Positions 1 through 6,807 of a DNA stretch of 27,434 nt are shown in pieces (positions within the stretch are counted from its first letter, which is position 1; every line of letters begins with the position of its first letter). Position numbers and translations under genes: made by a program. The DNA comes from CAYTID01 sp964437735 (GTDB taxonomy: Bacteria; Bacteroidota; Ignavibacteria; UBA10030; BY39), in NCBI GenBank assembly GCA_964437735.1, contig CAYTID010000022.1, positions 1-27,434 on the forward strand, given 5' to 3'. The notes beneath the pieces were generated by a model that saw only the letters and a program-made list of their open reading frames with translations, was not told where the DNA came from and ran no database searches.

Positions 1-69
1 CCTTTAGTTTTTAAATGTTTGTTGGGTCATGGGGGTTCCTGGAGGTTATAGATATATCTATCCCTTTTT

Positions 70-94
70 AAGTCCGCAAATTGCTGACTTTTTT
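70..94 (+). terminator. Possible terminator hairpin before the first ORF
   Basis: Two 10-nt arms, AAGTCCGCAA (70-79) and TTGCTGACTT (81-90), are inverted repeats with one mismatch around a single central base, and a run of six T follows at 89-94. This could end transcription of a gene left of the window. The stem is short and the centre must open to form a loop, so the assignment is tentative. A perfect 12-bp palindrome, TAGATATATCTA, lies just upstream at 49-60; its role is unknown. Confidence 0.35.
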
Positions 95-119
95 ATTATA
101 TTAAATAAAAACCGGAATA

Positions 120-323
120 ATGAAAATTAATCATAAAAGTTTTTTGTATTCAATTATATTTCTGATTATTAGCCTGATATTAAGTCTTATGTTTTATTAC
201 TATTTTGGTGTTGCGATTTTGATTATCTTTTTCATTCCGCCAATAATTTATTATATAATGAGAAAAAAATACCAAAGAGATTCGGCAAATGGTACAAACG
301 AAAATTTTAGAAGTAAAACCTGA
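120..323 (+). CDS. Small membrane protein of unknown function, overlapping queE
   Basis: This 67-residue ORF starts with ATG after a weak purine stretch (CCGGAATA). Its first 48 residues are almost entirely hydrophobic and form two closely spaced predicted membrane segments (about 9-28 and 31-47). A basic patch (RKKYQR) and a short polar tail follow. I do not recognise a family. The last 35 bp overlap the start of queE in another frame, which suggests translational coupling if both are real. The strongly hydrophobic composition and the placement directly before queE argue for a genuine gene, but the polar C-terminus lies wholly in the overlap and could be an incidental read-through. Confidence 0.5.
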   Translation: MKINHKSFLYSIIFLIISLILSLMFYYYFGVAILIIFFIPPIIYYIMRKKYQRDSANGTNENFRSKT

Positions 324-963
324 TTTTCTTATTGTCAACGAAATATTCTTCAGTATTCAGGGAGAATCGACACATTCAGGAAAGCTGTGCGTTTTTATTC
401 GTCTGACTTATTGCAACCTGCGCTGTACATATTGCGATACAGTTTATGCTTTCGAAGAAGGAACTGAAATCAGCATCGATGATATAATCGAAAAGGTAAA
501 ATCGTATAACTGTAAATTAGTTGAAATTACGGGCGGAGAACCGCTTCTTCAAAGCAATGTAAAAAATTTGTTGACAAAGTTATGTGACGAGGATTTTGAT
601 GTGCTTCTCGAGACGGGTGGGAGTATTTCCATAAAAGATGTTGATGCGCGGGTTAAAAATATACTGGATTTTAAATGTCCGGGCAGTCGTATGGAGAAAA
701 ACAACTACTGGGAAAATGTATCCTATCTAAAAAAAGAGGATGAAATTAAATTTGTGATTTGCGACAGGAATGATTATGAATGGACAAAGGAAAAAATCCG
801 CGTGTACGGACTTCCGGATAAATGTACCGTATTGATGTCGCCTGTATATGGTGCTCTCGATCCGAGAACTTTGGCGGAATGGATTTTAGAAGATAAATTA
901 AAAGTCAGATTCCAGCTTCAGCTTCATAAATATATTTGGGCTCCGGATACAAGAGGAATATGA
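289..963 (+). CDS. queE: 7-carboxy-7-deazaguanine synthase (radical SAM)
   Basis: QueE converts 6-carboxytetrahydropterin to 7-carboxy-7-deazaguanine, a step in queuosine (preQ0) synthesis. The protein has 224 residues, normal for the family. The radical SAM cluster motif C-x3-C-x2-C is at residues 42-49 (CNLRCTYC), preceded by the family signature NEIFFSIQGES, and the SAM-binding GGEP motif is near residue 82. The ATG at 289 places the conserved VNEIF motif at the expected distance from the N-terminus and overlaps the upstream small ORF by 35 bp. queC, which acts next in the pathway, lies downstream after a repeat-filled spacer. queD and folE are not in the window. Confidence 0.95.
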   Translation: MVQTKILEVKPDFLIVNEIFFSIQGESTHSGKLCVFIRLTYCNLRCTYCDTVYAFEEGTEISIDDIIEKVKSYNCKLVEITGGEPLLQSNVKNLLTKLCDEDFDVLLETGGSISIKDVDARVKNILDFKCPGSRMEKNNYWENVSYLKKEDEIKFVICDRNDYEWTKEKIRVYGLPDKCTVLMSPVYGALDPRTLAEWILEDKLKVRFQLQLHKYIWAPDTRGI

Positions 964-965
964 AG

Positions 966-1342
966 AAATTTAAAATTAAAAATGAAAAATTTAAAATAAG
1001 AATGTAAATAGTAAAATGTGGAATTTAGAAGATGTATAGGTGTTACCAATTACCAATTATCAATTATCAATTATCTATTACTAATTACTAATTACTAATT
1101 ACTAATTACTAATTACTAATTACTAATTACTNNNNNNNNNNNNNNNNNNNNNNNNNNNNNNNNNNNNNNNNNNNNNNNNNNNNNNNNNNNNNNNNNNNNN
1201 NNNNNNNNNNNNNNNNNNNNNNNNNNNNNNNTACTAATTACTAATTACTAATTACTAATTACTAATTACTAATTACTAATTACTAAGTACCAATTATCAA
1301 TTACCAATCCGCTACGGGCGGACTAATGACCAATGACTAATA
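966..1342. repeat. Heptamer tandem-repeat region between queE and queC
   Basis: This fills the 369-bp space between queE and queC; no gene is visible in it. From 966 to 1000 the units are of type AAATNNA (AAATTTA, AAATTAA, AAATGAA). They blur to 1042 and become exact from 1043: TTACCAA, TTACCAA, TTATCAA, TTATCAA, TTATCTA, then nearly eight copies of TTACTAA up to the N gap at 1132. The 966 and 1043 registers agree (77 bp apart, 11 units). After the gap TTACTAA resumes at 1232 and decays to GTACCAA, TTATCAA, TTACCAA by 1307. A short GC-rich island (1308-1321) follows, then ACTAATG, ACCAATG, ACTAATA (1322-1342), which contains the queC start codon. Similar heptamer arrays (STRR) are known from cyanobacteria; whether these are related is not known. 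Confidence 0.9.
1132..1231. other. Assembly gap (100 N)
   Basis: Exactly 100 undetermined bases interrupt the TTACTAA array, with the same repeat on both sides. The round number suggests a placeholder of unknown true length, so the repeat copy number and the queE-queC distance are not known. Confidence 0.97.
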
Positions 1343-2016
1343 ACAAAAAAGATTTAGCGGTTGTGCTTGTAAGCGGGGGGATGGATAGTTGCGTAACTGC
1401 CGCGCTGGCAAATGTGAATTATAAAATGGCATTTTTGCATTTGAATTACGGTCAAAAGACTGAGCAGAGGGAATTAAAGGCATTCAATGATATTGCTGAT
1501 TATTACAAAGTAAGCCTGCGTCTTGTTGTAAGTGTCGAGCATTTAAAGTCGATAGGCGGATCGAGTCTGACAGATGAAAAGATTCCAATACAGAAAGCGG
1601 ATTTGGAAAGGAAGGAAATTCCCACATCTTATGTTCCGTTCAGGAATGCCAATATTTTATCGGTCGCGGTCAGTTGGGCTGAAGTAATTAACGCGAAAAA
1701 AATATTTATCGGAGCGGTAGAGGAGGATTCGTCAGGCTATCCTGATTGCAGGAAAGAATTTTATGATGCCTTCAACAAGGTTATAGAATCAGGCACGAAG
1801 CCTGAAACAAGCATTATTATTGAGACTCCGATTATCGGTTTGAAAAAATCTCAGATAATAGTCAAAGGTGTAGAATTAAACGCGCCATTGCACCTGAGCT
1901 GGTCCTGTTATGTGAGTGAAGATGTCGCGTGCGGGGAGTGCGACAGTTGCGCTTTGCGGTTGCGAGGATTTGCACAGGCAGAGCTGGAGGATGTTATTCC
2001 ATATCTAAAAATCTAA
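1333..2016 (+). CDS. queC: 7-cyano-7-deazaguanine (preQ0) synthase
   Basis: QueC converts 7-carboxy-7-deazaguanine to preQ0 using ATP and ammonia. The 227-residue protein carries the ATP-pyrophosphatase loop SGGMDS at residues 14-19. Its complete zinc site is C192-x7-C200-x2-C203-x2-C206, the usual QueC arrangement. The FRNAN motif in the middle is also typical. The ATG at 1333 puts the P-loop at the normal distance from the N-terminus. There is no clear Shine-Dalgarno sequence: the start codon lies inside the heptamer repeat (ACCAATG-ACTAATA). Co-transcription with queE is likely from pathway and direction, but the repeat and N gap between them make it uncertain. Confidence 0.95.
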   Translation: MTNNKKDLAVVLVSGGMDSCVTAALANVNYKMAFLHLNYGQKTEQRELKAFNDIADYYKVSLRLVVSVEHLKSIGGSSLTDEKIPIQKADLERKEIPTSYVPFRNANILSVAVSWAEVINAKKIFIGAVEEDSSGYPDCRKEFYDAFNKVIESGTKPETSIIIETPIIGLKKSQIIVKGVELNAPLHLSWSCYVSEDVACGECDSCALRLRGFAQAELEDVIPYLKI

Positions 2017-2152
2017 GTATGAGTTGACTAAATATTTTGGTTCTCGGAACTTGAAACGTTTCGAAAACGCAATTTCAACTTGTGTTGTACTTAGTCCTAA
2101 AGGATTCTTCTGTTTTTAGGAAGTAATAGTGTATCGAATACTATTTTAAGAT

Positions 2153-2881
2153 TTATAATCCGAACATCAGTGAAACAGTCAGCAATATTGAGTTAATCGA
2201 ACGCGTGCCCGATACGACATGTTTTGAATCATCAGTACCGAATAACGGATCTTTATCATCGTTTAAGGCAAGGTAGGTATCGATTCTTTCATCCTTTGCC
2301 GGATTCTTATCTGTCCAGTTTTTTCCTGCCAGATTCATCATATTATATTGCAGGCTGATATCCAAACCCATAAGGGGATTAAGTTTTACAATAGCGCCTC
2401 CTTCAAATCCGATCCCAAATCGTGAAGCGGATTCCACCGTGTAGGTTCCTGATGAAATTTTACTTACCCCTTGAAATTTTGATTCACCGCTGAAATTGTT
2501 TAATGCCAGGTTTGCGCCGATATAAGGTTTCACAGGCAACAAGGGAATATTAATTTGAAATTCAGGCCCGGCTTTCAGAGTTATTATCTGTTGCTTGATT
2601 TCAATTTTTCCTTCGCCCGATTTATAATTACCACTGTTTCTTAAGTCGGAATAACCGACCTCACCTTTTAAACCTACACCTAACAATCCTACACGAATTT
2701 TTCCGTGAAGATTAAAACCGTTTGCCAAACCGTATTGCGTCCCGTTGTAATAGTCTATTGTCGAACCGCTAAAATCTCCTGAAGGCATTACAAATCCGAT
2801 TCCTCCTCCGGCTTGTATAGTTATCTGAGAATAAGAAGCGATCGATAAAAATAGTATGCAAATGATTAAATATTTTAACAT
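2153..2881 (-). CDS. Secreted beta-barrel outer-membrane protein, function unknown
   Basis: The protein has 242 residues when started at the ATG at 2881. I prefer this to the TTG two codons upstream because GGAG lies 7 nt before the ATG. The N-terminus (MLKYLIICILFLSIASYSQ) is a signal peptide of Bacteroidota style with cleavage near SYSQ. The rest alternates hydrophobic and polar residues in beta-strand fashion, is glycine-rich, and ends in a hydrophobic strand with C-terminal FGL, all typical of an 8- to 10-strand porin-like (OmpW/PorT-like) barrel. No specific function can be assigned. It is transcribed away from ruvB and converges on queC. A good promoter lies directly upstream (2911-2939). 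Confidence 0.7.
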   Translation of the reverse strand: MLKYLIICILFLSIASYSQITIQAGGGIGFVMPSGDFSGSTIDYYNGTQYGLANGFNLHGKIRVGLLGVGLKGEVGYSDLRNSGNYKSGEGKIEIKQQIITLKAGPEFQINIPLLPVKPYIGANLALNNFSGESKFQGVSKISSGTYTVESASRFGIGFEGGAIVKLNPLMGLDISLQYNMMNLAGKNWTDKNPAKDERIDTYLALNDDKDPLFGTDDSKHVVSGTRSINSILLTVSLMFGL

Positions 2882-2910
2882 AGTCAAACTCCGGTTTTTA
2901 TTTTCAACTC

Positions 2911-2939
2911 AATATCGCAATTCATTTTGAAATTGTCAA
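2911..2939 (-). promoter_or_regulatory. Promoter of the beta-barrel gene at 2153-2881
   Basis: Read on the minus strand there is a perfect -35 TTGACA (2934-2939), a 17-bp spacer, and GATATT (2911-2916) as a 4-of-6 match to the -10. The predicted leader is only about 20-25 nt and contains the GGAG ribosome-binding site. Seen directly in the sequence; activity is inferred. Confidence 0.55.
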
Positions 2940-2965
2940 AATTATAAATAAATTCATATCAAAGT

Positions 2966-4021
2966 ATGAGAAAATCAGATATTACATCACCTGAAAAATT
3001 TGAGGGGGAAGTCGAGCTTGATCAAACTCTCCGTCCTCTCAATTTCAATGAATTCTCCGGGCAGGAAAAAATTGTAAATAATCTTAAGATTTTTATTACT
3101 GCCGCAAGAAACCGCAAAGAAACACTTGATCACGTTCTTCTAACCGGACCTCCGGGGCTGGGAAAAACAACGCTTGCCTATATAATAGCGGCAGAAATGG
3201 GAACGAATATTAAAATTACATCAGGACCTGCAATCGATAAACCTTATAATTTGGCCGGAATACTCACAAGTTTAAATCAAGGCGATATCTTATTTATTGA
3301 TGAAATTCACAGACTAAATCCTATCGTAGAGGAATATCTATATCCCGCGCTTGAGGATTTTGTTATTGATATTGTGCTTGATACCGGACCAAATGCACGT
3401 AACGTTCAAATCAAACTTCCGAAATTTACACTCGTAGGAGCTACAACCCGCGCCGGTTTAATAACCGCGCCACTGCGCTCAAGATTCGGTGTTACTAACC
3501 GACTGGATTACTACGATGCTTCAGTTCTTGCTAAAATAGTTAAGCGGTCGTCAGAAATTTTAAATGTGGAAATCGATGATGGGGGATTAAATACGATTGC
3601 ATCCAGATCAAGAGGAACACCAAGAATTGCAAACCGTCTTTTAAAACGGTGCCGCGATTTTGCTCAGGCAGATAAAAATCTCAAGCAACATAAAGGAGTT
3701 ATTAATAATAGTGTCGCTGATTATTCATTAGAAGCGCTCGAGGTTGACAGTCGCGGGCTTGACGACATGGATAAGCGGATCATTACAACAATTATTGATA
3801 AATTCAACGGCGGACCGGTTGGACTTTCAACTCTGGCTTCAGCAGTCAGTGAAGATCAGGGCACGATTGAAGAAGTGTATGAGCCGTATCTCCTTCAGGA
3901 AGGATTTATCCAACGGACACCACGCGGACGCGAAGCAACGAAAACGGCATATGAACATTTCGGATATAAACGGAAAAGCATTTCACAACTTGGACTTGGA
4001 TTGGAAAACAATGAGCAGTGA
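2966..4021 (+). CDS. ruvB: Holliday junction branch-migration helicase RuvB
   Basis: RuvB is the hexameric AAA+ motor that drives branch migration together with RuvA and hands junctions to RuvC. At 351 residues it has the normal length. Walker A GPPGLGKT is at 61-68, Walker B/DEIH at 112-115, sensor 1 GATTRAG at 158-164 and the arginine finger in RSRFG at 171-175. The C-terminal winged helix (GGPVGLSTLA, then FIQRTPRGR) is complete. The RuvB motif usually written SGPAIEKPGDLA reads SGPAIDKPYNLA here, a mild variation. ruvA and ruvC are not adjacent. The final codons and the stop fall in a heptamer-repeat array (4009-4064). Confidence 0.97.
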   Translation: MRKSDITSPEKFEGEVELDQTLRPLNFNEFSGQEKIVNNLKIFITAARNRKETLDHVLLTGPPGLGKTTLAYIIAAEMGTNIKITSGPAIDKPYNLAGILTSLNQGDILFIDEIHRLNPIVEEYLYPALEDFVIDIVLDTGPNARNVQIKLPKFTLVGATTRAGLITAPLRSRFGVTNRLDYYDASVLAKIVKRSSEILNVEIDDGGLNTIASRSRGTPRIANRLLKRCRDFAQADKNLKQHKGVINNSVADYSLEALEVDSRGLDDMDKRIITTIIDKFNGGPVGLSTLASAVSEDQGTIEEVYEPYLLQEGFIQRTPRGREATKTAYEHFGYKRKSISQLGLGLENNEQ

Positions 4022-4064
4022 GCAATAAACAATGAACTTTGATCATTGATAATTGAAAAATGTA
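4009..4064. repeat. Heptamer-periodic array spanning ruvB stop and next gene start
   Basis: Eight consecutive 7-bp units can be read without register loss: CAATGAG, CAGTGAG, CAATAAA, CAATGAA, CTTTGAT, CATTGAT, AATTGAA, AAATGTA. The ruvB TGA (4019-4021) is inside the second unit and the ATG of the PPC-domain gene (4060) inside the last. The unit differs from that between queE and queC, but the period is the same. Confidence 0.7.
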
Positions 4065-4500
4065 TAGGACGCAATATAAATATAAAAGAACGTTTATCGG
4101 AGCGATAGCAAAAGATTTTGATTTATACGAATCATTGACTAAAATTGTTATTGAGGAAGATATCCGTGTGGGGAAAATAACAGCTCTCGGGGCCGTAACA
4201 GAAGCGGTTATCGGTTATTACGACCAGAATTTACTTGAATACAAAAATATAGAACTAAAAGCCGGTTATGAAATTCTGAATTGCACCGGAAATATTAGCA
4301 TGCGTGATAACAAACCTTTTGTTCATGCCCATTTAACTCTTGGCGATAAAGACGGTAATTCGTTTGGCGGACATTTAATGCCGGGCACGAAAGTATGGGC
4401 ATGCGAGGTATTTATTGATGAATATAGCGGCGAGGATTTAATACGTGAAAAAAATGAAGAAACAAATTTGTTTTTATGGAAAAACAAGGATTTAACATAA
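4060..4500 (+). CDS. PPC/DUF296-domain protein, possible DNA-binding protein
   Basis: This is a single-domain 146-residue protein of the PPC (plants and prokaryotes conserved, DUF296) family. The signature HAHLTLGDKDGNSFGGHL spans residues 89-106, with histidines H89, H91 and H105 in the positions that form the metal-binding site in structures of bacterial members, followed by MPGTKV. In plants this domain sits in AT-hook proteins. The bacterial stand-alone forms are trimers of uncertain function, so a regulatory role is only a guess. The gene lies 38 bp after ruvB and 20 bp before the aldehyde dehydrogenase gene, so it is probably co-transcribed with both. Confidence 0.85.
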   Translation: MYRTQYKYKRTFIGAIAKDFDLYESLTKIVIEEDIRVGKITALGAVTEAVIGYYDQNLLEYKNIELKAGYEILNCTGNISMRDNKPFVHAHLTLGDKDGNSFGGHLMPGTKVWACEVFIDEYSGEDLIREKNEETNLFLWKNKDLT

Positions 4501-4520
4501 TATAAAACCTAAGGATATTT

Positions 4521-6146
4521 ATGGCATTTGACAAAGATTTAATATCAATTCAAGAAGTCAGAGAATTATTACAACAAGCTTCCGAGGCAGTTCAGGAGTT
4601 CCGTGCTTTCAATCAGGAGCGTGCAGATAAAATCGTAAAAGCTATGGTTGATGCAGGGTATGAATCAGCCGAGAGGTTAGGTAAAATGGCTTATGAGGAG
4701 ACTAATTTCGGAAATCCCGAACATAAAAAACAAAAAAACGAATTCGCTACCATGCGTGTTTGGGAATCTATCAGAGAACTAAAAACCGTCGGTGTAATTC
4801 GTGAAGATCGGGACAAAAAAATAGTTGAAATAGGCGAACCAATGGGAGTTGTTGCGGCATTGATTCCATCAACAAATCCGACCTCAACTTTGATGTTTAA
4901 AGCAATAATATCTCTAAAAGGAAGGAATGCAATAGTTGCAAGTCCTCACCCGCGCTCGATTTACTCCACTCTCGAAGCCACCAAGCTTATGCGCGAAGCC
5001 GCAGAAGCAGCAGGCGCGCCAAAAGGATTGATCCATTGTATGATGCATCCGACACTTGAAGGTACAAACGAATTAATGCGCAACAAATTTACTTCAGTTA
5101 TATTAGCGACAGGAAGCGGAGCAATGGTAAAAGCTGCGTATAGTTCAGGAAAGCCTGCTTATGGTGTCGGTCCCGGAAATGTTCCTACTTTTATTGAACG
5201 TACTGCGAATATTAAAAAAGCAGTCAAAGATGTTATCACCGGAAAACTTTTTGATTACGGCGTTCTCTGTTCAACTGAATCAGCTTTAATTTGTGATTCT
5301 CCGATAAGGGAACAAGTTGTTGCAGAGTGTAAAAATTTGGGTGGTTTTTTTGTCAACGGAGAAGACAAGGAAAAACTTTCGCGCATGATGTTCAACCAAA
5401 AAGGGGCATTGAATGCCGAGATGGTTGGTAAACCTGCAATTTACATTGCGGAAAAAGCCGGAATCAAGGTTCCTTCTGACACTAAGGTTCTGATTGCAGA
5501 ATTAAACAAAGTTGGTTCTGATGTTCCGTTGTCGCGCGAAAAATTATCGCCAGTTTTGTCTTTCTACACGGAATTAAATTGGCGGGATGCATGTCATCGA
5601 TGTATTGAACTTCTTGAATTCGGCGGAATTGGTCACTCCATGGTGATACACTCAAAAGATGAAGATATCATAATGAAATTTGCACTTGAAAAACCTGCCT
5701 CAAGAATTTTGGTAAATACACAATCAGCTTTTGGCGCGGTAGGCGGGACGAACGAAATGCTTCCGTCGCTTACACTCGGTCCAGGAACTCTGGGCGGTTC
5801 GATAGTTTCTGAAAATGTTTCCGCTAAACATTTGATAAATATTAAACGGTTGGTTTTTGAAACACGACCTGTAAACAAAATTGAAGATGACGGAAGGAAT
5901 GTTTTTCAAGAAGCGACGCAGAAGTCAACTATTGAACCATATACAAAATCGACACAGACGTGGACGGAAGAGATTGAGAGGCGGTTGCGTGAAGGAGCGG
6001 GTAATATTCCGGTATGGAAAAAAGAAACTGAACATCCGGTAACAAAAATTGCTGATCAATCGACACACGGAAAAGGAAAAGTACTGGGAAGTGGAATATC
6101 TGAAGAAGAGGTCGATAAAATAATACGTGAATTCTCAAAGCGTTGA
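4521..6146 (+). CDS. CoA-acylating aldehyde dehydrogenase with C-terminal targeting-like tail
   Basis: This belongs to the acylating aldehyde dehydrogenase group (EutE/PduP/SauS and the N-terminal half of AdhE), which oxidises an aldehyde to acyl-CoA with NAD. Visible motifs are the cofactor loop IPSTNPTSTLMFKA (115-128), ATGSGAMVKAA (196-206), GVGPGNVP (215-222) and the catalytic cysteine C250 in GVLCSTES. The catalytic fold appears to end near residue 444. The remaining ~97 residues are a hydrophilic linker ending in the amphipathic helix ISEEEVDKIIREFSKR (526-541). Such linker-plus-helix tails occur on aldehyde dehydrogenases packed into bacterial microcompartments. No shell protein gene is in the window, so that role is an inference. 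The substrate cannot be read from sequence; acetaldehyde, propionaldehyde or lactaldehyde are all possible. Confidence 0.88.
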   Translation: MAFDKDLISIQEVRELLQQASEAVQEFRAFNQERADKIVKAMVDAGYESAERLGKMAYEETNFGNPEHKKQKNEFATMRVWESIRELKTVGVIREDRDKKIVEIGEPMGVVAALIPSTNPTSTLMFKAIISLKGRNAIVASPHPRSIYSTLEATKLMREAAEAAGAPKGLIHCMMHPTLEGTNELMRNKFTSVILATGSGAMVKAAYSSGKPAYGVGPGNVPTFIERTANIKKAVKDVITGKLFDYGVLCSTESALICDSPIREQVVAECKNLGGFFVNGEDKEKLSRMMFNQKGALNAEMVGKPAIYIAEKAGIKVPSDTKVLIAELNKVGSDVPLSREKLSPVLSFYTELNWRDACHRCIELLEFGGIGHSMVIHSKDEDIIMKFALEKPASRILVNTQSAFGAVGGTNEMLPSLTLGPGTLGGSIVSENVSAKHLINIKRLVFETRPVNKIEDDGRNVFQEATQKSTIEPYTKSTQTWTEEIERRLREGAGNIPVWKKETEHPVTKIADQSTHGKGKVLGSGISEEEVDKIIREFSKR

Positions 6147-6807
6147 AATAAATAAATTCAAAAAAATTCCGCGGTCGTTTTATCTTCAGCCGACAATTAC
6201 CGTGGCGAAGGAATTACTCGGTAAATATCTCATTCGGAAATACAAGAAAGAAATTCTGATAGGGAAGATTGTTGAGACTGAAGCCTATCGCTCCGAAAAT
6301 GATCCGGCAAGTCATTCTTATAAAGGAAAGACTAAACGTAATGAAGTAATGTTTAACAGAGGAGGGCATCTTTACGTTTATTTTACTTACGGAATGCACT
6401 ATTGCTGTAATGTAGTAACGGAGATTGAGGGGAGTGGATGTGCAGTGTTGATTCGAGCTGTTGAACCTGTAGAAAACATAAAAATCATGCAAAAGCTTCG
6501 GGATATTGATTTTTCCAAAAACCCATACAATCTGACTAACGGTCCGGCAAAAGTTTGTGAGGCATTCGCACTTGGAAGAGATGAAAACGGGACTGATCTG
6601 TGCGGAGAACAAATATGGATTGGTCAAATAAAGAATTCAAAAATCTCCAATCTTAAATCTAAAATTAGTTCAAGCTCAAGAATCGGCATCAGTAACGGCT
6701 CTGAACACAATTGGAGATTTTATATTAAAGATGATCCGTGGGTCTCAAAAGAAAATCGAAAATTAAAAATAAAAAATAGAATATTAAAAAATTTTCCCGG
6801 GATTTAA
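6127..6807 (+). CDS. 3-methyladenine (alkyladenine) DNA glycosylase, AAG/MPG family
   Basis: This family excises alkylated purines to begin base-excision repair. Family landmarks are ARELLGK-like AKELLGKYL (27-35), the catalytic glutamate in VETEAY (about 48-53), the ASHS motif, the intercalating tyrosine region YVYFTYGMHYCCNVV, and LTNGPAKVC. The GTG start at 6127 overlaps the upstream gene by 20 bp; no in-frame ATG lies before the conserved core. Two parts look foreign. Residues 169-184 (KNSKISNLKSKISSSS) split the usual transition to RIGIS, and residues 208-226 extend past the normal DDPWVS end. Both are encoded by heptamer-repeat DNA. The last 24 bp overlap the converging FAD-oxidase gene. 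The enzyme is probably still functional because all core motifs are intact. Confidence 0.92.
   Translation: MNSQSVEINKFKKIPRSFYLQPTITVAKELLGKYLIRKYKKEILIGKIVETEAYRSENDPASHSYKGKTKRNEVMFNRGGHLYVYFTYGMHYCCNVVTEIEGSGCAVLIRAVEPVENIKIMQKLRDIDFSKNPYNLTNGPAKVCEAFALGRDENGTDLCGEQIWIGQIKNSKISNLKSKISSSSRIGISNGSEHNWRFYIKDDPWVSKENRKLKIKNRILKNFPGI
6640..6667. repeat. Heptamer array inside the DNA glycosylase gene
   Basis: Four 7-bp units in register, AAAATCT, CCAATCT, TAAATCT and AAAATTA, lie within the coding sequence. They produce the 7-residue periodic peptide SKISNLK-SKI. The period matches the intergenic arrays upstream. Confidence 0.6.
6753..6787. repeat. Heptamer array forming the glycosylase C-terminal tail
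   Basis: Five units, AAATCGA, AAATTAA, AAATAAA, AAATAGA and ATATTAA, are in register. AAATTAA is identical to a unit in the array after queE (973-979). The array encodes most of the tail beyond the normal end of the glycosylase. Confidence 0.55.

Noticed and set aside
966..1309. CRISPR array
   Set aside because: The units are 7 bp, directly adjacent with no spacers, and no cas gene is present. The Cas4-like cysteine pattern in the window belongs to the AddA-like protein.
2095..2147. Inverted repeats TCCTAAA/TTTAGGA (2095-2121) and AATAG..TAT/ATACTATT followed by TTTT (2125-2147) after queC
   Set aside because: The first has no T-run and the second needs a 2-nt bulge and is all AT. Either could be a weak terminator between the converging genes, but neither is good enough to annotate.
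5633..6138. Minus-strand ORFs inside the aldehyde dehydrogenase gene
   Set aside because: No family features; the aldehyde dehydrogenase motifs run through the whole region on the plus strand.
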